Source of the DNA: CAVUAF01 sp963739375
GTDB lineage: Bacteria; Acidobacteriota; Terriglobia; Terriglobales; Acidobacteriaceae
NCBI GenBank assembly: GCA_963739375.1
Contig: CAVUAF010000011.1
Coordinates: 1-32,768, forward strand
Length of the DNA: 32,768 nt
Direction: 5' to 3'
The notes under the pieces were generated by a model. It worked only from the letters and a program-made list of their open reading frames with translations. It was not told where the DNA came from and made no database searches. The position numbers and the translations under genes are program-made. Shown one piece after another: positions 25,216-32,768 of this stretch (within the stretch, counting starts at the first letter, position 1; each line of letters begins with the position of its first letter).

Positions 25216-26760
25216 TTGCCTGATCAGGTAGGGTCGGAACTCAACCCGATTGCGGCGCCACCCGCCGCTACGGCCTCCTCTACAGCGCAGAACCCGCACC
25301 ATGATCTTGACCGGTCGCTGGTACGGGGGATCGCCTGGAGCGGCGCCGTTCGGACGGCCAGCCAACTGGTCGCCTGGGCCTGCACCTTGATCGTAGCTAG
25401 AATCCTGACTCCCGCCGACTTCGGGGTCGTCAGCATGGGTGCCGTGTTTTTCGGTCTGCTGACAGTTTTCAGCGAGTTCGGCGTGACCACGGCCGTAATC
25501 ACGCTCCAGGATCTCACCGCAGTCCAGATCGCACAATTGAATGGCTTGGCGGTGCTGCTCGGCATTGTCGGTTTTCTCGTTTCCTGCGCCGTCGCGGTTC
25601 CTGCCGGCCGCTTCTTCGGGTTTGCGAAGCTCCCTGCAGTGATCATCGTGATGAGCCTGGGTTTTGTCGTGGCTTCGTTTCAATCCGTCCCCTCAGCGCT
25701 ACTGCAACGGGAGTTGAAATTCAAGCTGCTCTCGGTGATTGAGGGTGCGCGCGCTTTCCTCACCGCTATTGTGACCGTCGTACTGGCGATTGCCGGGCTG
25801 CATTACTGGACCCTCGTCATCGGATCGCTGGTCGGTTGCGCCACGGGGACGGTGCTGCTCCTGCTCCAAGAACGCCGCCCGTTCGCGTGGCCGAAGTTCA
25901 GCGACTTGGAACATGCCATTCGCTTCAGCTGGCACGTGCTCGTCTCACGCATTTCCTGGTATACCTACTCAAACTCGGACTTCGCGATCGCTGGAAAAAT
26001 GCTGGGCGAGACCGCACTAGGCTCTTACACCGTCGCTTGGAATCTGGCCAACCTGCCGGTGGAGAAGATTACCAACCTGCTGGCGGGGGTCACGCCTGCA
26101 TTTTTTTCCACGGTCCAGAACGATCTTGGTGCGATTCGCAAGTACCTCCTGAATCTGACCGAATCCGTCGCCATGTTGACCTTTCCGGCGGCTATCGGAA
26201 TGGCGCTGGTGGTCAATGATTTTGTTCTGCTGGCCTTGGGACCGAAGTGGTCGAGCGCGGTGGCGCCCTTGCGCCTGTTGGCTCTCTACGTTTCAGTCCG
26301 CTCGATCACGCCGCTGCTTAGCCAAGTGTTGATCGCAATTGGCGAAACCCGCTTCAGTATGTGGACATCGGTGCTGAATGTCTTCGTGTTTCCCCCAGCC
26401 TTTTACATCGGCAGCCGCTGGGGAGCAGTAGGCATCGCTGCCGCATGGTTCATTGTGTATCCGGTATTCACGATCCCTCTCTATTGGAAAGTGTTTCGTA
26501 GTATCCGTCTTTCGCTCAAGGATTATCTCCGTGTACTTCGCCCGGCATTCAATGGAGTGGTGTTGATGACCTTGGCAGTGCTTGCGGTTGGGCGACTATT
26601 ACGGCCGGAGTGGCCGTTGGCGGTGCGCTTCGGCATTGAGACTGCTTGGGGCACGGCCGTGTACTTCGGCACTCTGGCACTCTTTCATCGCCAGAGGCTG
26701 CACGCTATCTACCGCCGCCTACGTCCCGTGTCCCCTGAAGCGCCAATAGCCCGGATCTAG
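25216..26760 (+). CDS. wzx: Wzx-type oligosaccharide flippase (MOP superfamily polysaccharide exporter)
   Basis: This 514-residue integral membrane protein would flip undecaprenyl-linked oligosaccharide units across the inner membrane. It has about 12-14 hydrophobic segments. The N-terminal GIAWSGAVRTASQLVAWACTL and RILTPADFGVVSMGAVFFG follow the A.....GLLS.A..V ILTP.DFG pattern of the polysacc_synt / WzxC group. Later come ISWYTYSNSDFAIAGKMLG and LGSYTVAWNLANLPVEKI. The start is a TTG at 25216 with GGGGAA 6 nt upstream; no ATG lies near the beginning. By eye the gene is less GC-rich than the left part of the window. It is intact, and the broken methyltransferase frame begins 6 bp after it. 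Confidence 0.9.
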   Translation: MPDQVGSELNPIAAPPAATASSTAQNPHHDLDRSLVRGIAWSGAVRTASQLVAWACTLIVARILTPADFGVVSMGAVFFGLLTVFSEFGVTTAVITLQDLTAVQIAQLNGLAVLLGIVGFLVSCAVAVPAGRFFGFAKLPAVIIVMSLGFVVASFQSVPSALLQRELKFKLLSVIEGARAFLTAIVTVVLAIAGLHYWTLVIGSLVGCATGTVLLLLQERRPFAWPKFSDLEHAIRFSWHVLVSRISWYTYSNSDFAIAGKMLGETALGSYTVAWNLANLPVEKITNLLAGVTPAFFSTVQNDLGAIRKYLLNLTESVAMLTFPAAIGMALVVNDFVLLALGPKWSSAVAPLRLLALYVSVRSITPLLSQVLIAIGETRFSMWTSVLNVFVFPPAFYIGSRWGAVGIAAAWFIVYPVFTIPLYWKVFRSIRLSLKDYLRVLRPAFNGVVLMTLAVLAVGRLLRPEWPLAVRFGIETAWGTAVYFGTLALFHRQRLHAIYRRLRPVSPEAPIARI

Positions 26761-26766
26761 AGTCTC

Positions 26767-27554
26767 GTGGATCCGGCGGAGGCAATTGTCTCGAGGCCTC
26801 GAATACAGGAATTTGTGAACCGAAACCGGAAAGGCGCCGTGGACCAGATGCGAGCTTACCTATCGAAATCGCCCCTCGGCCACCCGTTGCGCGGACTGAA
26901 ACGCTTTGTGGTCGAAGGCTGGCGCGAACACTTGCTCGCCTCGAGCATTCGCCAGATGCGGGCTCTGCCGGCGGGACTGGCGCCCTCCGACAAGCTGCTG
27001 CAAACCTTTCGCAAAGGATGGGGAAACGAGGGTTTCAGTGCCGACATTGCGTACATGAGGGCGGTGGCGGAAGCCGGTGGCAACGCTTCGGGTGCGATTC
27101 TGGAATGTGGAAGCGGTGCGACAACTCTCCTGCTTGCGCTTTTCGCCGCGAAACGCGGGGTTCCCGTGTGGACTTTGGAGCATATCGAGGAATGGCGAAA
27201 GCGAGTAGAAGCGGTGCTTCAAAAGTATCGTCTTTCGGCGAACGTCGTTCTGGCGCCCCTCCGCGATTATGGCGAGTTCTCCTGGTACGAGCTGCCGGCA
27301 TCGATTCCGGAGAGATTTAGTGTCGTGATTTGCGATGGCCCCCCGGGCACGACACCAGGGGACGTTATGGTCTTCTGCCATTGTGCCAGCGGAGGCTCGA
27401 CGGCGCTCTCATCCTGGTCGACGACTGTGAGCGCAAAGAAGAGCAGGAGATAATCGCTCGTTGGGAGCGGGAGTTCGGGGTCCGCGCCGAAGTCGTTCGC
27501 TATTCCGAAGGCGCCTACGCCCGGCTGTTGGTGGAGAGGACCAGCGCCGGTTAA
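26767..27554 (+). pseudogene. Frameshifted SAM-dependent methyltransferase-like gene
   Basis: Frame 1 encodes a class I methyltransferase-like protein: SGAILECGSGATTLLLALF (SAM loop), VWTLEHIEEWRKRVE (acidic motif) and FSVVICDGPPGTTPG. It then falls into nonsense and stops at 27453. The expected continuation, GRYGLLPL, DGALILVDDCERKEEQE, FGVRAEVV and a stop at 27554, is found in another frame. The break is at the G-run 27358-27361: one extra G restores a protein of about 262 residues. Either the gene is dead or the assembly lost a G. The GTG start at 26767 has no SD; a GTG at 26839 (preceded by GGAAAGG) or an ATG at 26848 is possible. The substrate is unknown. Confidence 0.8.
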
Positions 27555-27634
27555 GTCAGGGGACGGCGCCTTGGTCTCAGGATCGGCTCCAGCAGCTCCC
27601 ATTGCGCATCGCTGACTTCCCAGCGTCCTCGCAC
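27551..27634 (-). mobile_element. N-terminal fragment of an IS5-family transposase
   Basis: On the minus strand a GTG at 27634 opens 27 codons reading VRGRWEVSDAQWELLEPIL and then RPRRRPLT, followed by TAA. The WEVSDAQWELLEPIL block is the standard start of IS5-family transposases ([Y/W]E[L/V][T/S]DAQWELxEPxL). The rest of the transposase is missing, and the fragment ends at the 3' end of the broken methyltransferase gene. With the conserved segment 27652-27707 it forms the residual left end of an insertion sequence. Confidence 0.8.
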
Positions 27635-27651
27635 GCCCTGCTGGTGCCACC

Positions 27652-27707
27652 CAACCTCTTGCAGCACACGAGATCCGCACCACGCCGGCCCTTTATGAGA
27701 CCGGCTC
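27652..27707 (-). repeat. Residual end of the IS5-like element
   Basis: This segment lies 18-73 bp upstream of the transposase GTG and is about 82% identical by eye to 5531-5586. It would contain the terminal inverted repeat and leader of the element. It ends about 40 bp before the start codon of the epimerase gene, so element DNA may contribute to that gene's promoter region. Confidence 0.6.
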
Positions 27708-27748
27708 GAGTTTCGGTATTATATACTGTCTTCATTCTATCTCTCTCT

Positions 27749-28893
27749 ATGCATGTGTTGCACATCATTGGCGCCCGCCCCAATTTCATGAAGGCGGCTC
27801 CCGTCATCCGGGCCCTGAGCAAGGGAACGACTCGCCAGACTGTGGTCCACACCGGACAACATTACGATTTCAATATGTCGGATGTCTTCTTTCAGGAACT
27901 TGGGATTCCTGAGCCCGACGTGAACTTGCAGGTGGGCTCTTCCAGCCATGCCCAGCAAACAGCGGACGTGATGATCCGACTAGAGCCCATTATTGGGGAA
28001 CGAAAACCCGACCTTGTGCTCGTGTACGGCGACGTGAACTCCACGGTGGCGGCGGCGTTGGTATGCTCTAAGCTACTAGTGCCAGTAGGCCATGTAGAAG
28101 CGGGCTTGCGCTCGTTCGACCGCAGCATGCCCGAAGAAATCAACCGCTTGCTCACCGACCAAATCTCGGACCTGCTTTTCACCCCTTCTGCGGATGCCGA
28201 CCAGAACCTGGTGCGCGAGGGCATTTCCCCGGACAAGATTCATCTCGTGGGCAACGTCATGATTGACACGTTGGTCCGCATGCTGCCTCACGCGACAAAT
28301 AAGGCAACCGGAGAGTTTCCGGAAAAATATGCTCTCGTCACCCTTCACCGCCCGTCGAATGTGGATGACCGACCCTGGCTCACACGGCTGATCAGCGTGC
28401 TGGCCGAAATCGGAGAGGAGATGGCGGTTTTGTTCCCTGTCCATCCACGGACTCGCCAACGTATTCTGGACGCAGGGTTAACTTGCTCTGCGAGCGGCCA
28501 GGTACGCCTGATGGACCCGCTCCCCTACCTTGATTTCCTGGCGTTACAGCAGCGCGCCACTGTGGTCATCACCGATTCCGGCGGCATCCAGGAAGAAACT
28601 ACATTCTTGGGAATCCCGTGCCTGACGGTGCGGGAGAACACGGAACGGCCATTACGGTCAGTTCCGGCACTAACGTTCTGGTCGGACGCGATCTTGGTCG
28701 CCTGCGGGCTGAAGTCGAGCGCATCCTGGCTGGCCGGACCAAGACCAGTCGCATCCCGCCTTTGTGGGACGGACATGCGGCTGAGCGGATCGCCGACGTG
28801 ATCACGGTCCGGAAACGCATCTCACCGCGTCCTCGTCGTGACCGGTACCGCGTATCCAGTCCGGCAATTGGATCCGGTAAGCGGACGAAATAA
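27749..28893 (+). pseudogene. wecB: UDP-N-acetylglucosamine 2-epimerase (non-hydrolysing), frameshifted near the C-terminus
   Basis: The enzyme interconverts UDP-GlcNAc and UDP-ManNAc for surface glycans. From the ATG at 27749 it shows IIGARPNFMKAAPVIRAL, HTGQHYD, VLVYGDVNSTVAAAL, PVGHVEAGLRSFDRSMPEEINR and TDSGGIQEETTFLG. The Asp of YGD and the Glu residues of VEAG and PEEINR correspond to known active-site positions. After NTERP the frame is lost and the product would end at 28801 with unrelated residues. The proper ending, ITVSSGTNVLVG, RIPPLWDGHAAERIADVI, continues in another frame to the stop at 28893. One base is missing right after 28650. Restored, it would be about 381 residues, the normal length. 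The same enzyme has a decayed copy at 3411-3600. Confidence 0.85.
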
Positions 28894-28956
28894 TTAAGAG
28901 ATTTTCGCGGCTTCCTGTACCAGATGACCTGCGGGGAGACCCCGCAAGGAGGAAGG

Positions 28957-30284
28957 TTGAGTCCCGAGTTGTCTGTTCTAGTGGTCACATATTTTTTCCC
29001 TCCCGATTCGGAGGTGGGCGGCAAGCGAATGGCGAGGTTTTGTCGCTACCTTCCGGAGTTCGGAGTTCGTCCGGTCGTCCTCACCGTTAAGCAGGACTAT
29101 GCCGGCGAAATCGACAATAGCTTTGCCACTCCTTCCGGGCTTCAGATTGAACGTACTCCTGTCCTAGGTACTCCGCTGACCTGGTACGCCGGTTGGAAGC
29201 GCCGTCTTCGCCCAGGCGGCACTCCCGCTGGCACTGAACAGGCCCGTACCGCAGTGGCTCCGCGCCCTGGCTCTTTGCGGCGCAATGTGATGGCTCTGTT
29301 GCAAACACCTGACAAGTTCTGGGGTTGGTATCGTCCTGCGGTTCGCGCCGGCGCTGAACTTATTAAGAAGGAATCTATCGACGTTATTTTATCGAGCGGT
29401 CCGCCATGGACCTCACACTTGGTCGCGCGCAGGCTAAGGAAGACGTATGGAGTTCCTTGGATAGCCGACTTCAGAGATGCATGGGTATCCGACACTTGGC
29501 GGCAGGATCTTCCGCGCTGGCGCAATAGTATCGATTATCGTTTCGAGGCCAGTTGTATATCCAGGGCCGATCTCATCCTTTGTACTACGGACGCATTACG
29601 CGAATCCTTTCTCCGTAACTATCCCTGCTTGCCTTCTGACAAATTTGCCGCCCTAACGAACGGGTTCGATGATCCCACCATCCTGCCAAAAAGCGACAGC
29701 TCACAAGTTGGGAAGCGGGTCCTCCTGCATCTCGGCGATTTGTATGCAGGGCGGCGAGTCGATACTTTCTGCCAGGCAGTAGCTGACTTGGTAGATGCTG
29801 GCAAGATCGATTCGAGCTGCTTCAGCGCGGTCTTTATGGGAAACAACGACACAGAGATCGAAGCAGCAGCGCGCCTTCGCACGCCGGAGTTGATCCGTAA
29901 AAAGTGTATCGAATTTCGGTCTCGGGTCGGCTGGCAGGAAGCCCAGCGAGCCCTGAATAGCGCCGATGTGCTGCTGATATTCCAGGGGAACCACAGACTG
30001 GCGGTGCCGGCGAAGACTTATGAGTATCTCCAGACGGGCAAGCCTATCCTGGCTTTGGTCCAGAAAGGTGCATTGAGCGATTTGTTGGAGTCGACCGGTT
30101 CCGGGCTGTGGGCCGATCCGGAGATCCGACTCAGATCGCTACCCGGCTTCTGCAAGCCCTGGCATCTCCGCCACGCTCGCGCGAAGAAGTGGAACAGTCC
30201 TTGAAGCCATATCACTTCCGCCAGTTGACGGAGAAACTGGCGGGATGGGTCCGTGACCTAGGGGCGCAAACAACCACGGTGTGA
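28957..30284 (+). pseudogene. GT4-like glycosyltransferase, frameshifted near the C-terminus
   Basis: The frame encodes a GT-B glycosyltransferase: VLVVTYFFPPDSEVGGKRM (opening strand and Gly loop), SGPPWTSHLVARRLRK, WIADFRDAWVSD, VLLHLGDLYAGRRVDTF and the donor-site region VPAKTYEYLQTGKPILALV with its Glu. After GLWADPE the frame is lost and stops at 30204. In another frame DPTQIATRLLQALASPPRS, then EEVEQSLKPYHFRQLTEKL continues to a TGA at 30284. One base is missing between 30122 and 30123. Restored length is about 442 residues. The start is uncertain: the TTG at 28957 has AAGGAGG 4 nt upstream, whereas the in-frame ATG at 28924 has no SD. Base composition is clearly less GC-rich than the left part of the window. 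Donor and acceptor are unknown. Confidence 0.82.
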
Positions 30285-30313
30285 GACTCGCGTAGCATCT
30301 TAAGGAGGCGCGC

Positions 30314-30319
30314 TATAAT
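30314..30319 (+). promoter_or_regulatory. Consensus -10 box upstream of the next glycosyltransferase
   Basis: A perfect TATAAT lies 44 nt before the TTG start at 30364, in the short gap after the broken glycosyltransferase. No good -35 hexamer is found 16-18 nt upstream, so it would need an activator or an alternative contact. Confidence 0.35.
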
Positions 30320-30363
30320 GCGGCACCTCCCAAATCGGGTTTGCAGGAACGGGTCCAGGCAAG

Positions 30364-31656
30364 TTGAAGATACTGTGGGTGAAAGCGGGCGGCCTCGTGC
30401 CGCCGAATGTCGGCGGTCGAATTCGCAGCTATCATTTATTGCGGCACCTGGCGCAGCGCCACCAGGTGACGCTGTTTACCTTTTATCCGGCAGAACCTGA
30501 CGACCAGCACCCGCAGATTGCGTCACAGTTCCACCGCGCCGTCTTCCGCCCGATCACCATGGCAGCCCCGGGCACCCTGCGCGAGAAGCTGCATTTTCTG
30601 CGCCACATTTTTTCTGCGCAACCGTATGTAATCGCCAAGCACTGCCGGCCCGGGTTGGCGGGCGATTTACGGGACCTCGCCCGCGAAGAACCGCCCGACC
30701 TCATCCTCTGCGACTTCGTCATCCCGGCGGCCATTCTGCCGTGGGAGGTCCCCTGCCCCAAGGTCATCTTCACCCACAACGTGGAAGCGCTCATCTGGCA
30801 GCGCCACATGCAGGTAGCGAAGAATCCGCTGTGGGGGTTTGCCTCCTGGCGCGAGTACGTCACGCTCTCCCGCTTCGAAGAACAATACCTCCGCCGCGCT
30901 GACCAGGTGCTCGCCGTCTCCGAGGTTGACCGGGAATTTTTTCTTCGCTTCCTGCCCGCGGCGAAAATCAGCGTCATTCCTACCGGTGTGGACACGGACT
31001 ATTTCCAGCCCAGCGACCGAGAGCCCGCTCCCCACTCGCTGGTGTTCACCGGCGCCATGGACTGGGAACCGAATGAAGACGGCATGCTGTACTTTGCCCG
31101 CGAGATCTGGCCCCGCTTGCGGGCCGAGGTTCCCGCTGCCACCCTGGCGGTGGTAGGTCGTAATCCGACCGCGAAGCTGCGCGAAGAATTGGCCCGGCAC
31201 GACGGAATCACGGTCACCGGGCAGGTCGAGGATATCCGGCCGTATGTTGCCGGAGGAGCGGTCTACGTGGTCCCGCTTCGCGTCGGCAGCGGCACGCGCC
31301 TCAAGATCTTTGAGGCGATGGCCATGGGCAAGGCGGTGCTTTCGACTACGGTCGGCGCCGAAGGCCTCCCGGTGAGCAACGGCAAAGACATTTGTCTGGC
31401 CGACGACCCCGCGTCCTTCGCGGCCCGTGCGGTGGAGTTATTGCGAGATGCCGGGCTGAGAAAATCGCTGGGGGCGGCGGCGCGGCAGTTGGTCGAGTCG
31501 CGCTACAGCTGGCAGCAGGTGGCGTTGGAGTTTGAGACGATCCTGACCCATACCCGCGAACAATGGCTCACCCGGTCCGCGGCTGCGGTCGGGCATGGGC
31601 AGCAAGCTGCGCCGTATACAGCGCCTTCACCTCCGCCACCAGGCGATCGAAACTGA
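30364..31656 (+). CDS. GT4-family glycosyltransferase
   Basis: This 430-residue intact glycosyltransferase would act on the polysaccharide repeat at the inner membrane. It starts at a TTG (MKILWVKAGGLVPPNVGGR), with CAGG 4 nt upstream; this places the conserved first strand at the very N-terminus. FTHNVEALIWQRHM, VSEVDREFF, VIPTGVDTDYF and VFTGAMDWEPNEDGMLYF follow. The donor-site motif VGSGTRLKIFEAMAMGKAVLST carries the E-x7-like Glu. The pattern resembles sugar transferases of exosortase-associated exopolysaccharide loci, though no exosortase is seen here. The last 30 residues (VGHGQQAAPYTAPSPPPP) are not conserved-looking and overlap the 3' end of the opposing glycosyltransferase by about 89 bp. 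Confidence 0.9.
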   Translation: MKILWVKAGGLVPPNVGGRIRSYHLLRHLAQRHQVTLFTFYPAEPDDQHPQIASQFHRAVFRPITMAAPGTLREKLHFLRHIFSAQPYVIAKHCRPGLAGDLRDLAREEPPDLILCDFVIPAAILPWEVPCPKVIFTHNVEALIWQRHMQVAKNPLWGFASWREYVTLSRFEEQYLRRADQVLAVSEVDREFFLRFLPAAKISVIPTGVDTDYFQPSDREPAPHSLVFTGAMDWEPNEDGMLYFAREIWPRLRAEVPAATLAVVGRNPTAKLREELARHDGITVTGQVEDIRPYVAGGAVYVVPLRVGSGTRLKIFEAMAMGKAVLSTTVGAEGLPVSNGKDICLADDPASFAARAVELLRDAGLRKSLGAAARQLVESRYSWQQVALEFETILTHTREQWLTRSAAAVGHGQQAAPYTAPSPPPPGDRN

Positions 31657-32768
31657 AATCGGTTTGCGCTCGCCGCCGGGCCGCAGCGCCCATCTCCCGT
31701 CGCCGGTCCGGGTCCTTCGCCAGCCGCAGCACAGCGGCGGCCAACGCCCCGGCGTCTCTTGGCGGCACCAGCAACCCGGTTTGTTCCTGGTCTACCACCT
31801 CGGAGGTGCCTCCCACGGCGGTCGCACCAGGGCAGTCCGGCGGCCATGGCCTCGAGCACCGCGTTTGGCATACCCTCCGAGAGCGACGCCGACACCAGCA
31901 ACTCGCACCGCGAGAGAATCTGCGGCACATCGCTTCTGCGGCCGAGGAAGATGACCTTCCCGGTGATGCCGGCTTCGCGTGCCTGCCGCTCGAAGCGCTC
32001 CCGCAGCGCGCCATCGCCGATCAGCAGGAACTTGGCATTCGGCACCTCGGCGCAGACTTGCCGCGCCGCGTCAATCAAGTACTCATAGCCTTTTACCGCG
32101 CTGTGCATGTTGCCGACAGACGCGACCAGGAAATCACCTTCGCTGGCCGGTGGGAACGGCGGCGCGCAGGCGCCTGCCGCGGCAAATTTTCCCAGGTCGA
32201 CAGCATTGTGAATTACGGTGACACGCGTGGCGGGAACGTCCCAGACCTCCACCAGGTACTCCGCCACGGCTCGCGAATTCGCCAGCACCACGGTCGCCAG
32301 CTTCTGGATGGACCGCAGGACGACTTTACGAGCCCACGACTCCCACCAGGGGCTGCCCAGATCACGGCGGCTCGCGATCACCACCGGAACCCCCGCCAGG
32401 CGCGCCGCCACGATCCCCAGCAGGTTCGCGTACAGATCGTGGGCGTGCAGCACGTCATAGCGGCCGGCGCGGAGGAGGCGCGCCAGCCGCACCATCTGAC
32501 GGAGGGCGGAAACGCGGAAAAACGACCCGCCCATGGGAAATTCAGTAACCGAAATCCCGCCGGCCATCACTACCTCAAGCAGGGGCCCGCGTGCCTGCAG
32601 GCACCCGACCGCCACCGGCCACCCCGCGCGGCGCAGGCGGGTGACGAGCTGTACCATCTGGGACTCCGTGCCACCGATGTTGAAGGAATCGACCAGGTGG
32701 AAGCTGCGAATGGGCGCCTGGGCGTCGCGGGCGACCGTGCCCGGAGACGATTCCGATGCATCGCTTGC
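31568..32768 (-). pseudogene. GT4-family glycosyltransferase, frameshifted, 5' end outside the window
   Basis: From the right edge the minus strand reads RSFHLVDSFNIGGTESQMV, then QLVTRLRRAGWPVAVG, HAHDLYANLLG, VIHNAVDLGKF, LLIGDGALRERFERQAREA and LSEGMPNAVLEAMAAGLP: a standard GT4 enzyme. Translation can be followed upstream of the ATG at 32657 to the window edge, so that Met is internal. After GLP the frame is lost. The correct continuation ATAVGGTSEVVDQEQTGLL, VPPRDAGALAAAVL and DFSFDRLVAEVKALY runs in another frame to a TGA at 31568-31570. The break is at about 31826-31834 and needs two bases added or one removed to give the usual LPVVATAVGG. It is convergent with, and overlaps, the glycosyltransferase at 30364. 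Confidence 0.82.

Overview
The window is about 33 kb of GC-rich bacterial chromosome carrying a surface-polysaccharide / cell-envelope locus. The gene set resembles exopolysaccharide loci that I associate with Acidobacteriota, but I see no rRNA, tRNA or other phylogenetic marker, so the taxonomy is an inference. The set comprises a GDP-mannose dehydrogenase, a glutamine-hydrolysing asparagine synthase, a heparinase II/III-type lyase, a flippase, GT4 glycosyltransferases, an acyltransferase and He_PIG-rich surface lipoproteins.

Left part (168-17891, all + strand): a methyltransferase with an N-terminal Cys4 knuckle, a membrane O-acyltransferase and a second methyltransferase. These are followed by three related right-handed beta-helix proteins. 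The first is a 601-residue lipoprotein. The second is a giant 3461-residue lipoprotein in which I count 32 tandem Ig-like repeats ahead of a C-terminal beta-helix. The third is a stand-alone beta-helix protein whose GTG start overlaps the giant gene's stop by 4 bp. The giant gene has grown by unequal crossing-over: one 537-bp unit is duplicated with only three visible mismatches, and an older 531-bp unit is duplicated at about 95% identity.

Middle part (17909-24773): a glycosyltransferase and a heparinase II/III-type lyase overlap by 11 bp on the minus strand. An AlgD-like GDP-mannose 6-dehydrogenase follows on the plus strand, and an AsnB-type amidotransferase on the minus strand. AlgD, a uronic-acid-lyase-like enzyme, beta-helix proteins and an O-acyltransferase together suggest a uronic-acid-containing, possibly alginate-like polymer. 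No polymannuronate synthase (Alg8/Alg44) is in the window, so this is a hypothesis.

Right part (25216-32768): a Wzx-type flippase, a methyltransferase, a UDP-GlcNAc 2-epimerase and three GT4 glycosyltransferases. Four of these six genes each carry one frameshift that splits an otherwise convincing protein; no frameshift was seen in the first 26.7 kb. Between two of the broken genes is the N-terminal end of an IS5-family transposase, and a degenerate copy of the same element's end lies at about 5.5 kb. A decayed second copy of the UDP-GlcNAc 2-epimerase gene lies on the minus strand at about 3.4-3.6 kb. Either the right-hand sugar block is decaying, or the assembly there is less accurate.
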